Source: Actinostola sp. cb2023
Taxonomy: Eukaryota; Cnidaria; Anthozoa; Actiniaria; Actinostolidae
DNA: 64,000 nucleotides
Assembly (NCBI GenBank): GCA_033675265.1
Contig: JAUJYZ010000290.1
Location: 204,812-268,811 of the forward strand
Direction: 5' to 3'
Within the stretch, counting starts at the first letter, position 1; every line of letters starts with the position of its first letter. Under the pieces are notes generated by a model. That model did no database searches. It was given only the letters and a program-made list of their open reading frames with translations, and was not told the origin of the DNA. Positions 9,629-21,092 of this stretch are shown piece by piece. Made by a program: the position numbers and the translations under genes.

Positions 9629-11515
9629 TTCGAGTCTCGCAGCAAAAAGGCCCATCGAGCGCAAATTTCACGGCAATTTCCGGTTACACATGGTATCATG
9701 TTTCTTATGGCTTTGACCAAAATAATATTGCAGTATTTCTATAACTTTCATATTATTTTGCGAAGGTTATGTGATGCATGATAAAAGAATGTTTGTAATT
9801 TAGCGTTTTTTTCTTAGATAAAATATGTGATAACACAGCAGATACATTGTAATAGCCTACTAAAGCAGACTGCAGAAGCCTGTGCATTTGTCTGCTTTAG
9901 AAGGCTAAGTATATAACAGCCTTTAAAATTGAATTCAAAAAGTGAGAAGTAGCTTTACCTTTATTAAATCTCCAACCTGTTGACTAGTCTCTAGACTATT
10001 GCCCACTCGGACCCAGCGGGATGATTTTGTGTCTGATGTGGGCGAAGTATATTCAAATGACTGTGATAAATATGTTTGTGATGTTTTTAAATTTGCAATA
10101 GTATGAAGTAAATAATGAACAGGAATCGTCACTGAAATATTGAATGATTGAATTGCAGATAATGGTCTCCATTACCACAACTCTGGTGTAATCTCTTATC
10201 TGAGTGAAGTGAACGGTGTCTACCCCTTCAATTTGGTTGAGTACAATAACTTTGAGGCTGGTGAGGGAAAGTCTGTGTTGGACACACACATGTATGATAC
10301 ACAATACAACCTACTGGAATCAAGAGTATAAAAATCAAACTTTGACCAGATTCAACATCACATCACTCAATTGAACTGACTAAACAACATGAAGAAATAT
10401 ATACATATAAACTGACAATCTTACCAGAGAATAAATAAACGGAGAATCCAGGGTACATTTTCGCTATCCATCCAAAGCCACACATGATGTAAAGAGAAGT
10501 GAGCCATTTTACAGCCATTTGGTGTAGCAGTCGATGATCGGTTAGTGAGACTGAACTGGGGTAAGCTTTTATCTCTGACAAAGTCCTCTTATTTAGAGCA
10601 CTTGAGAATCAAGAAGAAATGGGTTCTACATATTCTGTCTTGTATATAACACATTACAGACACAAGCAGCTGCTTGTGTCCTCTGGCATCTCACTGATGA
10701 CTTGTTTCAATTTAGCAACTGTAGTATATACAATGTTCATATCGGAACAAGAGTGAGTGTGTTCTTCTTGGCAATGACCAAGGGCAAAATCTAGACAAAG
10801 CTCTAAGCAAGATGAATGTCGCTGGACCGGAAGCAAACAAGAGCACAACATCAGACACATTAAGATCATTCATACATTTTTGGATACATAGGAGCTATAC
10901 AATGTTATACTGTGAACTAAGCCTAAAGTACCGTAGTAAATATCATACAGTGGAAACACCTCTATTCAGGGGACACTTCCATAAAGGGGGCACGTTTCCT
11001 GGTCATGGCAAAACGCTCATATAGTCTTTGATAAAGGTGACTTAAGAATAAAATTTGGGTGAGGTTGCAGCTCTTAGAAGATCTAGTCCAATATTATTGG
11101 TTCAATACTATTAAGTAAAACAATAGAACCAAAACCATAGAACGAGTAGATAATGAATTCTATTGTTTGTATTATTCAATCACAACAGATCTTGTAAGCA
11201 GCTGCGTGGCACTTGTAAAAATTGGTTTTATAAGTATTTCAAAAAACGATATTTCCCATCATTATTCACATTCATTATGAATAGATGGAATGGGAAAGTG
11301 ACTTTCAGTTTGCATATCTCAAATCAAATGGATACACATAAATCGGCATAATGTACCTGATTTAGGAGAGACGTCTTCAGATATCTTTGATGCTGACTGA
11401 TATCTTGGATGACCAAAGGTACATTCATAGGGTCCCCAATCGACTTATCGATTATCGACTAAAGTTAGTAGGCAGATGAGTGTAAATATAGGATCACTTT
11501 ACCCCATTTGGAAAT
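9629..11515. other. Intergenic stretch, small repeats only
   Basis: Contains a hairpin at about 9856-9906 (CTAAAGCAGAC ... GTCTGCTTTAG) and, near 10,949-11,010, a 'CAGTGGAAACACCTCTATTC' start typical of mariner-type MITEs. A few minus-strand frames (around 10,440-10,580 and 10,200-10,300) have splice-like edges but match nothing I know. Confidence 0.45.
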
Positions 11516-12287
11516 TTAAGTAAGTACTGCTGCACAATGTCCTTTACAGTATCTTACGCCTGTCTCTGTCCCATCAACAAGTACACTTCTGCATGAAGAA
11601 GGCCGGGAAACATCATCTTGATTGATGAACTGATTAAATTCATATCTTTCGAAATTACTTGGCGGGTGAATTTGATGTTGTCTTTTGGGGTACCACCTTT
11701 TCCAAAGAGCAATGCGTGGACTTTTGCTGCTGTAATGGTACTCTTGGAGCATCCAAAATACTCACGCAATTTGGCATATGTAAAGTCCCAAGCTACTATA
11801 GACAATAGTCTTCTCCGCTCGTCCCGCGCAACAGTTTTTTTGCAGCCTCGATTCTATTGGAGCCAGCAACATTACCATCTACAGAAAGGCTACTGGTTTT
11901 CAGTGTCTTGCCAATGAGCAATTTAGATTTCAACCGTTGTCCTTGCTGTCTTATCAGCTCATTACTTTCCTTTTCTTTGGAACTTTGATAATGCCTTACA
12001 AGAGACTGTAGTATCTTGCTGTCTAATGATTGTTGACAAGACTCTTTGCCGATTGCTACAGTGGGAAACACGGTACGAAACTTTTTATTTTGTAGCACGT
12101 CAGACATCAAGCTGTCTACGGCACTTTGATTTGGTGCTGCATACTTTTCAACTACCATCTGAATCTGAGCAATAATTTCTCCGCGAATATCTCGTTTGCT
12201 CGACCCTTGTAAGTCGCTATACCATCGGCAACGATCCTCAGGTACTTGGGTGCTTTTATCACTACACGTGGAGTCAACCATTGGCAC
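11516..12287 (-). pseudogene. Unrecognised transposon-like gene, 3' part (frameshifted)
   Basis: Minus-strand frames 12287-11796, 11805-11554 and 11752-11516 join into one protein with frameshifts. The first part is polar and helical. It runs into a segment with a helix-turn-helix look (AKLREYFGCSKSTITAAKVH) and then VLVDGTETGVRY. I do not recognise the family by name. The style and setting, beside 2A/protease-like and Zn-finger pieces in the same orientation, suggest a gene carried by an invertebrate transposon. Two frameshifts at least (near 11,800 and 11,640) make it a relic. Confidence 0.45.
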
Positions 12288-12463
12288 ATGTATCTTCGCC
12301 TGGGTTATCGAACGGCTCTTCTATTGGTGTCTAGAAAATAAATAGATTAATATATATTACAACTGAAAAGCTATATAATCTACACTACCATGAGTCATAC
12401 CAAATCCATGTCTTGTAGTTGTACATGTAGCTTACAAGGAATGAATCCCAAGGAATACATAAG

Positions 12464-12730
12464 CTAAGCATACCATTCGATAAGTTTTATGAATCTTATC
12501 TCGTCTTGTTCTAGATCAAAGCGTTGGTGCGTTTCTACAATCTTTGATATGCTTGATTCAGCGTTAATGCTGGCCCGGCAGTAGACGCATATCCTTCTTT
12601 TACGGTCTTTGTGACTTACAAAGCAATACTCTTTCTCTGTAGCATTCGCCACGAACAAGTTCTTCAAATCCACCTTTGGGTGATGCCATTCCTCATGTCG
12701 GGGACAACAACAAGACGACTTAAAGGGCAT
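12464..12730 (-). pseudogene. Small cysteine-rich exon, probably 5' exon of the same relic
   Basis: A frame from the ATG at 12730 encodes about 86 residues with two cysteine clusters (SCCCPRHEEWHHP, then RRICVYCRASI) that could bind zinc. It stops just past a good splice-donor match (GAATG|GTATGC, near 12,470). It lies in the same orientation upstream of the unrecognised gene at 12,287, but the obvious splice to it runs into stops. I treat it as a relic exon of uncertain joining. Confidence 0.4.
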
Positions 12731-12907
12731 TTCATGAGCAAATATTGTTTGAAATGAAAAACGAAATATATATAACCCTAGGTAAAAGATAATTTCTGGT
12801 ATAAATGCTTTCTAAATGCTGATAAACTGTAAGAATATGTAGTAATTTTGAAGAGTTGTCGCTATTTCAATAACATGTGAGATTTGAGATGGCGTCTTGG
12901 AGTGACG

Positions 12908-13650
12908 TCACAGAACGATTCCTTCCAATACAATAGGTTTGACACATGCGATTTTGCACATATTTGACAAACTAGAATATAGTTGATTTCCAATATTCAT
13001 TACTTGTACCAGGTCATCAGGGTAGCTTATTCCTTTCATGTTGAAGTATATCACAGCACATAAACTCATTGCAACACATTGTTGTCCAGCATTTCGTCCA
13101 AATACAGCGACATTCCCTTGATTATATGGTGCTTTTATTGTTTTACTAGGGTCAACATAATGTATAGTAGGACCAGGGTTTTTCTCTATATCAGTACAAA
13201 GCTTGTACTTGGTACAATTACCTCTATGAGCTACACTCTTGTACACACTCGCTGATAAATGACATGAAAACAGTGACAAGTATTTATTGATACCCTTCTT
13301 TCCATGTGTATTTTCACTCGATGTTTTGTAACCTGACTTGATCAATGAACATGTTCGTGCTTTACAAATTTTTTTTTTCTCACTTTATTTACAAACCTCA
13401 CAGTAAGCTTACTTTTATTATTTTCCTTGCGACTTGTTGTATATTTAATATCAAGACAATGCATTTTTGAAGACTTCGGTGTGTTTTTAAGTATACATCT
13501 CCAAACAGATCTCTGTAGTTTTCTGCTTTTCTGTGAAAGACGTTTCAACTTTTTCACAGGTATTCTGCTTGGTTCACGATCACGTCTAGAGCCATGATAT
13601 TCACACACAACAAGAGCATAATTATAATGGACATACTTTGCATAACGCGA
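12908..13650 (-). pseudogene. 2A peptide plus cysteine-protease-like domain (transposon-encoded, truncated)
   Basis: A lysine/arginine-rich leader (about 13,650-13,345) runs, across a homopolymer frameshift at 13,368-13,378, into a segment with the 2A signature DIEKNPGP (13,169-13,192). After it comes a globular stretch with GRNAGQQCVAMSLCAVIY. Its Gln-Cys-x-Ala-x-Ser pattern resembles the nucleophile motif of papain-fold deubiquitinase/OTU-like domains that occur in invertebrate transposons. The domain is cut off around 12,940, so the His/Asp part is missing. Known: 2A peptides cause ribosomal skipping between Gly and Pro and are found in several animal mobile elements. The element of origin is unknown, and the upstream part fuses to a Harbinger relic. 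Confidence 0.55.
13169..13192 (-). other. 2A-like ribosome-skipping motif (DIEKNPGP)
   Basis: The encoded motif matches the D-(V/I)-E-x-N-P-G-P core of 2A/CHYSEL peptides exactly. It sits upstream of the protease-like domain, where it would release that domain as a separate chain. Skipping activity here is inferred. Confidence 0.7.
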
Positions 13651-14202
13651 TCTGAATTGCGATCTAAAGGTCTCCCTCACTAACCTGACATTATTTGATG
13701 CATTGTGGCCAGTGGGTGGAACTTCAAGTGGTCGGAATGATTCTGCCTTTGAATCTTGGCGCCGAATCCCTTGAATGACAGCACCATTTATGTCTTCACA
13801 TTCAAGCATTCCTGTGAAACAGTAAGTATTACTCGATGATCTCCTTCGTCAATATTTTTGAAGAACAAGGGCTGCCATAGCAAGATATTCTGTTGTGTTT
13901 GGTTGGATTAGAATGCCAGTCTCTCTGCTGCTGCAATAACTTTATGTCCACGCCATGTAACTTGACAGGGAGTAATAAAAGGTTCAATGATGTTCAGAAT
14001 AGTCTTAAAAGCATCATAACACACACGCATCATGCCTCGATAAGCTACAGTATCTTCGGCTCTGAACTCCCTCACAATGTTGGTGAAGTATCTCTTTTCG
14101 TTTCTTCTCTTGATCCGATGCCTCGTCTTTCCTCTGCGGATAAACGTTTGCTTTTCTCTGTCATCGAGTTCATCCAGCAGAATAGCAACTGCAATGCACT
14201 TT
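13651..14202 (-). pseudogene. Harbinger/PIF transposase relic lacking its catalytic core
   Basis: On minus, 14,199-13,911 encodes a charged helical segment followed by RYFTNIVREF...MRVCYDAF...IEPFIT...AAAERLA, the conserved N-terminal part of Harbinger (DDE_Tnp_4) transposases. Next to it, after a stop, 13,890-13,651 encodes EYLAMAALVLQKY and then GMLECEDINGAVIQGIRR...VRETFRSQF, the conserved C-terminal tail. The whole central DDE domain is absent, so an internal deletion near 13,895-13,911 joined the two ends. A stop after LQKY is a further lesion. The tail runs on in frame into the 2A-containing segment, which looks like a chance junction with another element. Confidence 0.75.
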
Positions 14203-14363
14203 CATGTTTTCTATCGTTTATTCTACTCATCCGGGTTCATTCTTATCAAAGCAATAAAATGGCGGGCGTAATCAACACTGTAGTAGTTTCGCAAAGAGTT
14301 ATGGGCGAGTCCACTGCTAAAACATTTGCTAACCATGTTGGCACCATTTGCACCGTCCTTTAG

Positions 14364-14836
14364 ATTGAATGGTTAAAAATATATTCAAATGCCATTATTG
14401 GTTGAAGAAATGTTGAATCGTGAAATTTGGATTTTCCGCCATTTTGTTACCATTTTTTATGAAAATATGCAAATTTCATTATAGAATCTCTCTCGAGCTA
14501 ATAATGGGATTTGAAGTTTTTTTCACCATTCAATCTAACTATCTGCGTTATTTCCAGTCACAAATTTTTAATTAACCAAAAATGAGTTTTTGATAGTTAT
14601 TTCATGACGTCATTTCTCTGCCAAAACCGTTAGAAAAAAACCATAAACATACGATTATTGAGAATTGGTTATCTTGTTATCTGGGTATGTTTGACCTTGG
14701 AAGCCGTCGCTCGGCAGGTTGTGGTTGTGCCCCCCACCAATAATTTTTGCCTTGCTACAGGCCTGTAATTAACAACAACAACAACAACAACAACAAAAAA
14801 AAACGACACTATTCATAGAGCACCTACTTTACTCAT
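14364..14836. other. Non-coding stretch with simple repeats
   Basis: AT-rich, with a (CAA)n run near 14,775-14,795. A possible short plus-strand frame (MAGVINTVVV, about 14,260-14,363) precedes it but has no recognisable relative. Confidence 0.5.
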
Positions 14837-14882
14837 TACTCGGGCCCTTCCAAAGGAAGCCCGAGTTATAAAATGGGCTTTC

Positions 14883-14914
<32 letters not shown>

Positions 14915-16532
14915 GGTTATTATTATTTTTGTTAGGCCACGGAATGCGAAGTATTTGATCATATCGGTACACACAATGTGAAGTATGTGACCTTCTCGAG
15001 TTTTGCCATGTGAGCCGGCTTCGCCAGATCATAGTCTGAATCGTCTGGATGTTATATCATTATGTCTCTGAAGCTAGAGAGCGAGGGTTTGATTTTCCAG
15101 TAGATTTTGTTTTGATAGCTAATCCCTTTGCTTGCTGCCTGACTGTTGTCACGCATCTAAACGAAGTCAAATGTCTTCTATACTTTGTACCGCTGTAATT
15201 GTGTGTTGTGGTAAGCTTATAACACTGATATATCTTTATTTTGTTGAATTTTGAAATTATTGTATAAGTAAATCACTGATTTGAATGCCCAGAATCGGCA
15301 GGAAATATTGTGCATGATTGTTCGCCGAGTCACGCTGCGATGTCTATTTTATTTAAGCTTATATTTGTATTTGGTATAGATATATTTATGGCACCAAATA
15401 AACTATTGTCATTGTCATTTCTATGATTCGCTGAGTTTGTGAAATCGATTTTACAAAGAAAGCATGTTCTACCGAGTCATCCATAGTCACCAAAGGCTCC
15501 TTAAACAACATGGTTTCTTCACAAACCTTGTTAGCAGTTCGGGAGGAAGGTTACAGCTGGTATGTCGTATTGTTTTCAAAATAACCACAATAATTCATAG
15601 AGATATGGATTTATCAATCCATTACTAGTACTGCAAATGGTTTAGAGATCTTCAGAACTTAGAACGAATCGAAGTGAGTTGATGATACACGCATGCAATG
15701 AAGAGCCGTTGTGAGGTTTTCACTGGACACCGAGCCGAGGTACCTAAACCCATATTTACACTCATCCAAACACTGTTTTTAAAATCACTCTGCGATGTCT
15801 AGTTTATGTATATGCTATTTGTATTTGTATGAATATATTTATGGTACCAAATAAACTATGTCATTGTCATTCATGATTCGCTGAGTTTGCGAATTCAGTA
15901 CTGAAATTGCAAGGAAAGGATCTTCTACCGAGTCACGCAACGATCGCACTAAGATATCTATATTTAGTTCCGAATAGGCTACATTTCAGTTAGAAGCCCG
16001 ACTTCACGCTAGTTTATATTCATTTCGTTCATTCATTTATTTAAATTTAGAATTGCGCACTAAAGCTTAATTATATTAAACAGATCATGCAGAGAGCTCA
16101 TGTAACTATGAAAGAGTATTTTAAATATGTTTTCTTGATCAGACGATTCACTGAATTACTGACTGCTGTACCCATTTAGGCGATGCTACTAGGGTATTTA
16201 AAATTTGGGGGGCGCCCCGCCGGTAAAAATTATTTGTTGAGCATTTTCGAAAGGGCTGGTACACGAACTCATCAAAAGCAAGGGTTTCGGTTGGCTGAAC
16301 GGGGGCGATGATATTCGAACGCCTAATGAAGTAATTCCGAAAGTATGATTCGCTCAAATGAGTCAAATAGTTTCCGAGTGTATATCAAACTATTGTTCGC
16401 TCTAGGTTCGAAAACTAGAAGTGATGGGTCATCGTTATGTTAATAGAAGTGCTAACTCATCGTTCCAATCTCCTTTGTCACGCAAATGTCATTGTCATAA
16501 TGCCCGAGTGTACGCTCATTGAGCGTCTTGTT
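14837..16532 (+). mobile_element. Helitron-like (Helentron-type) non-autonomous element, copy 1
   Basis: The 5' end is a hairpin starting ACTCGGGC...GGAAGCCCGAGT. The 3' end is GCCCGAGTGTACGCTCATTGAGCGTCTTGTT with GTACGCTC/GAGCGT forming a terminal stem. The same 5' and 3' ends occur in the copy at 26,554-35,127. The terminal inverted repeat is therefore asymmetric: at the very 5' end but about 23 bp inside the 3' end, next to a hairpin, as in Helentron/Helitron2 elements. The interior has an (ATT)n tract at 14,885, a roughly 150-bp internal direct repeat (about 15,330-15,490 and 15,780-15,930) and no gene. Confidence 0.6.
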
Positions 16533-16890
16533 GAGGCTATAAACGACACATGCAACAAACATAGTTGATTGGATCTTCCACATAATCGCAAAATATATGT
16601 GTCCATATTTCGCATTCACTGCATTGCGACCACTGTACGGTGTCTTCCTTCTGTCTGGGTGGATCAGCTTTGAAACAGAATGCACACACTTCTGGCTCTG
16701 TTTCAGAAAGTTGTTCCACGGCATCCTGAGACAGACACATCCTTTGGCGTTTTTCTTTTGTTTGGATTTCGTTGTAATAAAAGCATTTCTGTGTGGATGG
16801 ACGATGAAGATTCTTGTACGTAGTAACTTTTGCTTTGTTCGTCTTCTGATCGGACCTCCCATTCCTTGTCATCTTTACCAGACCTAACAC
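16533..16890 (-). pseudogene. PHD-finger protein fragment, cut by the Helitron-like element
   Basis: The minus-strand frame from 16,890 encodes a basic N-terminus, then a C4HC3 PHD finger: CAFC, SQCSEC, WTHIFC and a closing CCMC. PHD fingers of this kind accompany transposase or reverse-transcriptase genes in many invertebrate elements and also occur in chromatin readers. The finger ends exactly at the 3' terminus of the Helitron-like element (16,532), which evidently inserted here. More of the same coding sequence may lie upstream (about 17,105-16,960, with QLEEVNQASKAW and VPQWLRIFRN), separated by stops. A second frame at 16,452-16,862 is a shadow. Confidence 0.6.
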
Positions 16891-17109
16891 TCTTCTTAGC
16901 TAAATATATTTACTACAAGTACCAGAATGCTTTGCGCGTGTGACGTCATAATGCAAAGGAGCTATTGACTTATGTACTTCAAGAAGATTGTCGTGATTCC
17001 TAAAAATCCTAAGCCACTGTGGTACTGTCATCCCTCCAACCGCCCATGCCTTTGATGCTTGGTTTACTTCTTCCAATTGGGCATCTAAGCCTTCTTCACC
17101 TTTTGACTG

Positions 17110-18490
17110 GTTTTAACTAGTTTTATAAAGACTCTCTTTATAAATGTGTAGAGGTCCTCGGGGTACAAAAATCTGTCACATCTAGTAGAAATGAATGATT
17201 TAAAACAATAAAAGTCTAGCATTTATGTTATGCATGCACGTTTTGACACATGCTTATAATAATAATTAAAAACAGTAAAAAAATCACTTCATTTAGCAAA
17301 TTAAACCAGTAAGACCAAAAAAAACAATTACCTATCACTAATCTCAATGAGTTGATACTTAGATGTATATGGATGAGCACTAAACATTGGTGGTTGTTGC
17401 TTCTTACTCCAATATAGTAAACATTAATAATCCCTACATAGGTCTACAATTGTTCAAATATATAAACGTTCAGATCCTGAACATCTTCCATCCACTTGTA
17501 GAGGAAGACATTTGCTGACATTTCTCTGTTATTGGACATCCTTTGGCGAACATAGGGCAAGAGCAGCTCTGACCACCCTCATGGTGATGGTTTTTAGCAC
17601 TTTTTTCATACTTTAGTGCAGAATCAGATGTGAATCGAAGTACTTTTGCCAAGTCACACATCATGACTTGCCAATTAATACTAAAAAAGTTCTTGACCCT
17701 AGTCATTTCCACAAAGCCACATAGCCAATTCTGAGTACAACCCAGTCAAACTCTTTCACACATGCCACAGTCATTGTGTATATTCTTATTGTGTCTAACC
17801 CACTCTTTAGCTTCAGCACACACTGTGTAAAAAGTAAATAATACGGGCCAAGATACTAAGCGATACGCACTGTGATACTTAAAGAATATGGGAATACCGG
17901 CTCGTATAAGGGAACTTGATACGCAGAGTGTCACGACGTACCACTAACCGTATACTCCCTGATTCGGACTCTTTCCCTATCATATTTAACGTGTCATTAA
18001 CCGTATATGCCTTGATTCTTGTATATACTTAAAGTTTCAGGTGCAAGTATCTCCTGAAATCTTTAGTGTCATAACGTATTGAGCAATTATATTCGTGGAT
18101 TTTCAATGTATTACTTTCGATATCCCCTGATACGTAACGTGAAACTTCCGAAACGTCCCCGATATTATATGATATTCGACGTGGAATTCCCAGAAATGCC
18201 ACCATATACTCAACGATATTCCCCGTGCCGTTCCCTATATTTTATGACACTCTGTGATATTTCTCAAAATATCCCTGATATTCTATGATATTTTGAAAGC
18301 GTGAAATTCACCGTGAAATTAATTTTGCATACCAGTTGTAGGTACAAACATAGGCAATACGTGATCACATATTTCTTTATTACTTATAACTTTTTCTGTG
18401 AAATGATGCTGTACAAAATCAATATATAAATCAAATAAACAATATTGATGGGAAGTCAAGTCCCTGCAGAACAGTAACGCTGTTATTAAA
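17110..18490. other. AT-rich stretch, no supported gene
   Basis: A minus-strand frame at 17,470-17,712 with a Cys/His-rich stretch (CSCPMFAKGCP) may be a transposon scrap but is not identifiable. From about 17,940 to 18,300 there is a loosely repetitive region of 'CCCTGATATTCTATGATATT'-like phrases. Confidence 0.4.
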
Positions 18491-18491
18491 G

Positions 18492-19262
18492 TTAACATTT
18501 GACAATACTGAGGTTGTCAATATTAATACTGTGAGCCGACAGTAGAAACTGATTAAAGAAACGTTCACTGAGTAGTATCAGTTGGTGTTTCGACGTTTTC
18601 GTCGTCGTTCTCGTGGTACACTTACAGGAGTCGGACGTGAGGGAGGTGATGGTGGAGGAGATGTGAGGGATGTCTAGACACTGGTGTAGACGATGAAATT
18701 GGCTGCCGCCTTGATGCTGGTGGTGAAGATGTAGATACAGATGATTGCCTTGATGCTGGTGGTGAAGATGTAGATATAGATGATTGCCTTGATGCTGGTG
18801 ATGAAGATGTAGATGATTGCCTTGGCGTTGTTTCCTCTTCATCACTGCTAGCATACTCTGATTCATTAGCAGTGATCTCATCCTGACTCAGTGCGGATTC
18901 TGTTGATCGTGACAAAGGGCTTCTTGATCTAGGCCGGCGGTTCTCTCTGTCTTGGTGGGAGTGGTTTGCCGCCAGGGCCCATGCTGGACCGCCTTCAGGT
19001 GCAGGACGAAGAGAAGGTGCACCCGTCAAACGCTTGTTTTTGGGATGCTGAGATGATGTTTCCCTTCTCTCCACTCTTTCCTGAAGAACTTGCAAGAGCC
19101 GATTTAGTCGTTCGCTTCTGAAGTTGGGTGAACGAACTAACCAGCAGCCTTTGTTTGCTCCCACCCAATCTTCCTCATCACTCATCCAGTTGTGAGTGAT
19201 TTCGTCCATTGCAGTTTTTTCGTCGCCATTTGCAACCTTTTTTCTTTGGACGTAAAGCTGAA
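18492..19262 (-). pseudogene. Ser/Pro-rich protein exon of an invertebrate transposon-associated family
   Basis: An exon opens after a good acceptor (TTTCAG at about 19,263). It encodes an acidic/aromatic block (MSDEEDWVGANKG, then CWLVRSPNFRSERLNRLLQV), a basic patch, and then long Ser/Pro/Arg tandem repeats (SSPASRQSS-type). The tail runs into a frame with RERRRKRR. I have the impression that the 'MSDEED...W.VRSP..RS..LN.L' block recurs in cnidarian and mollusc mobile elements, but I cannot name its function. The DNA behind the Ser repeats (about 18,670-18,830) is a minisatellite of roughly 50 bp. A frameshift near 18,640 separates the repeat region from the basic tail. It may continue to an upstream exon not found here. 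Confidence 0.45.
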
Positions 19263-19349
19263 AGAAAAAGAGAAAATATAATTAAGTATATTTTAAAATA
19301 TATAAGGTGTCTAACTATCTATCAATCTATATATCTGTCTATAGAGTGA

Positions 19350-19472
19350 TGGCACTTATCCCGTGAAACATATATTAGCCATGTGTAGATATTAATAAAC
19401 TGTAATTCCATTGTTTTGTTTGGATTTGACTATTAGCCACTAACTATTAGATTTTGTTTCACGGGTTAAGTG

Positions 19473-19475
<3 letters not shown>
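19350..19475. mobile_element. Short MITE or foldback repeat
   Basis: Inverted ends: GGCACTTATCCCGTGAAACA near 19,352 and TGTTTCACGGGTTAAGTGCT near 19,455. No coding potential. Confidence 0.55.

Positions 19476-19556
<81 letters not shown>
19476..19556. repeat. (GTCT)n/(ATCT)n microsatellite
   Basis: A compound tetranucleotide tract of GTCT and ATCT units. It lies exactly where the LINE coding sequence on minus stops. Confidence 0.95.
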
Positions 19557-19559
<3 letters not shown>

Positions 19560-20711
19560 ACTTTTCAGTCTGAAAATCATGTTTCTTTGTTTTTAGTAAT
19601 CTTTTAAAACTCTGTAGTTTTAGATGATACATTTTTCTGAGTAAAAGATCCGATGGATCAGAATGTTTCTGATTTGAAAGTTGTCTAAGCTCTTTTCTTG
19701 CTTTTTTACATTCATAATCAAACCATTACTTGTTGCAAATGTTTTCTTTTTTCTTTTTACGTTTTATTCGTTTAAGTTTTAGAGACATACTCGCGGCTTT
19801 AATGAAAATTGACTGTACAAGTTGAACAGCTGTTTTCACAGATTCTGCGTTTGCTACTTCGAAATCTTTGTATAGGAATTCATTTATTAAATTCCTGACT
19901 TCAGGCGATGACATTGCTTTTGTATATGGTTCAATTGATTCTGGAGTCCAAATAAATTGAGGAGATATGGATTCAAGTGCATTTAAATCTTGTCGTGTTG
20001 TATCACAATGTGAAATAGTGTTTGAAGTTGATTGTATCCACGTACAGATCGGACTGTGATCAGATAAAAATGTTGGTTCTACAATAAAGTATTTTGCACT
20101 TCTGAAAATGTATTGATCTGTGATGATATAATCAACTGTGCTTACTCCATTCTTACCATGGTATGTGACTTTACCTAGAGAATCGCCACTAGTTTGTCCA
20201 TTCAGGATTTTTAAATCGAGCGTCTTACAGATTTCTAGTAATCTTTTTCCGTGTGAATTAAGGTTAGCATCAATATCATCTTCAATCAAAAATTTTCAAT
20301 TTTAAAATATTTTGAATTTTCTGGAGGAATGTATATACCGCAAATGTACAAATCTTTTTGTTTACCTAAAACTGTTTTAGAAATCTTACACCAAAGCAAA
20401 TTCTTAGTGTATTTAACTAGTTCTACATGATTTTTATAACATTCTTTATACATAAGTGAAACACCTCCAGAATTTCGTCCACTTGTTTTTTTGGTATGAA
20501 TCTTCTGAGGACAAATTGATATGGATCTATATCCTTCTATTTCTGAAATACCATTTGTCCAGGTCTCTGTAAGTATTATGAAATCATGTTTGTTGATTAT
20601 ATTTATAAAATCAATGTATTTAGTTTTATCACCTAGAAGTTTGTTACATATACCGTTTATATTCCACGTACAGAAATATATCCGTTTGTTAAACTTTATC
20701 ATGATAATCAA
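19560..20711 (-). pseudogene. LINE ORF2: apurinic endonuclease domain, internally deleted and truncated
   Basis: From 20,711: FCTWNINGI, then LTETW, GRNSGGVSLMY and GIYIPPENS, which are successive blocks of the exonuclease-endonuclease-phosphatase fold. The block that should carry the GDFN catalytic motif is missing: the frame stops at 20,286 and resumes downstream at IEDDIDANLN. SDHSPI, the final His-containing motif, is present. Past a stop at about 19,730 the linker (KARKELRQLSNQ...) continues to about 19,565. No reverse-transcriptase motif follows. The enzyme would nick target DNA for target-primed reverse transcription, but this copy lacks key parts. Confidence 0.8.
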
Positions 20712-21092
20712 GCGAAAGATACTACCTGATAAATTTAAATATCAATGAAATAAAAAACTAATATGTGTGTTTTTAGAGAATGCTATTACCAAATCGACTG
20801 TGATAAACGAACGATAGTGTTAAAATGTAGTTACTCAGTAGAAAAAAGAAATATAAAAAGAAAAGAAAGAAAAACCGAGAATTAAAGAAATATAAATATA
20901 TAAATATTAATAAAAGAAAGAATAAAAATTTGAAAAACCAATCACTTAAAAACACGAAATATTATTAAGGTAAAAAATGTGTAAAAGATTAAACAAACAT
21001 TTGTAATTGTTGTAAAAGAGATTTTAAGGATACTGGCAATCCTGTGATGCCAACTGAATTCTTAGAATATAAAGGTTAATTTGTTGTTGCTA

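Noticed and set aside
10363..10869. Minus-strand frames with possible splice edges (for example AVKWLTSLYIMCGFGW near 10,470).
   Set aside because: There is one plausible donor but no recognisable family, no linked exons, and the length is within chance for AT-rich DNA.
13893..14363. 156-residue plus-strand frame.
   Set aside because: The minus strand of the same interval encodes the conserved Harbinger N-terminal block, so the plus frame is a shadow.
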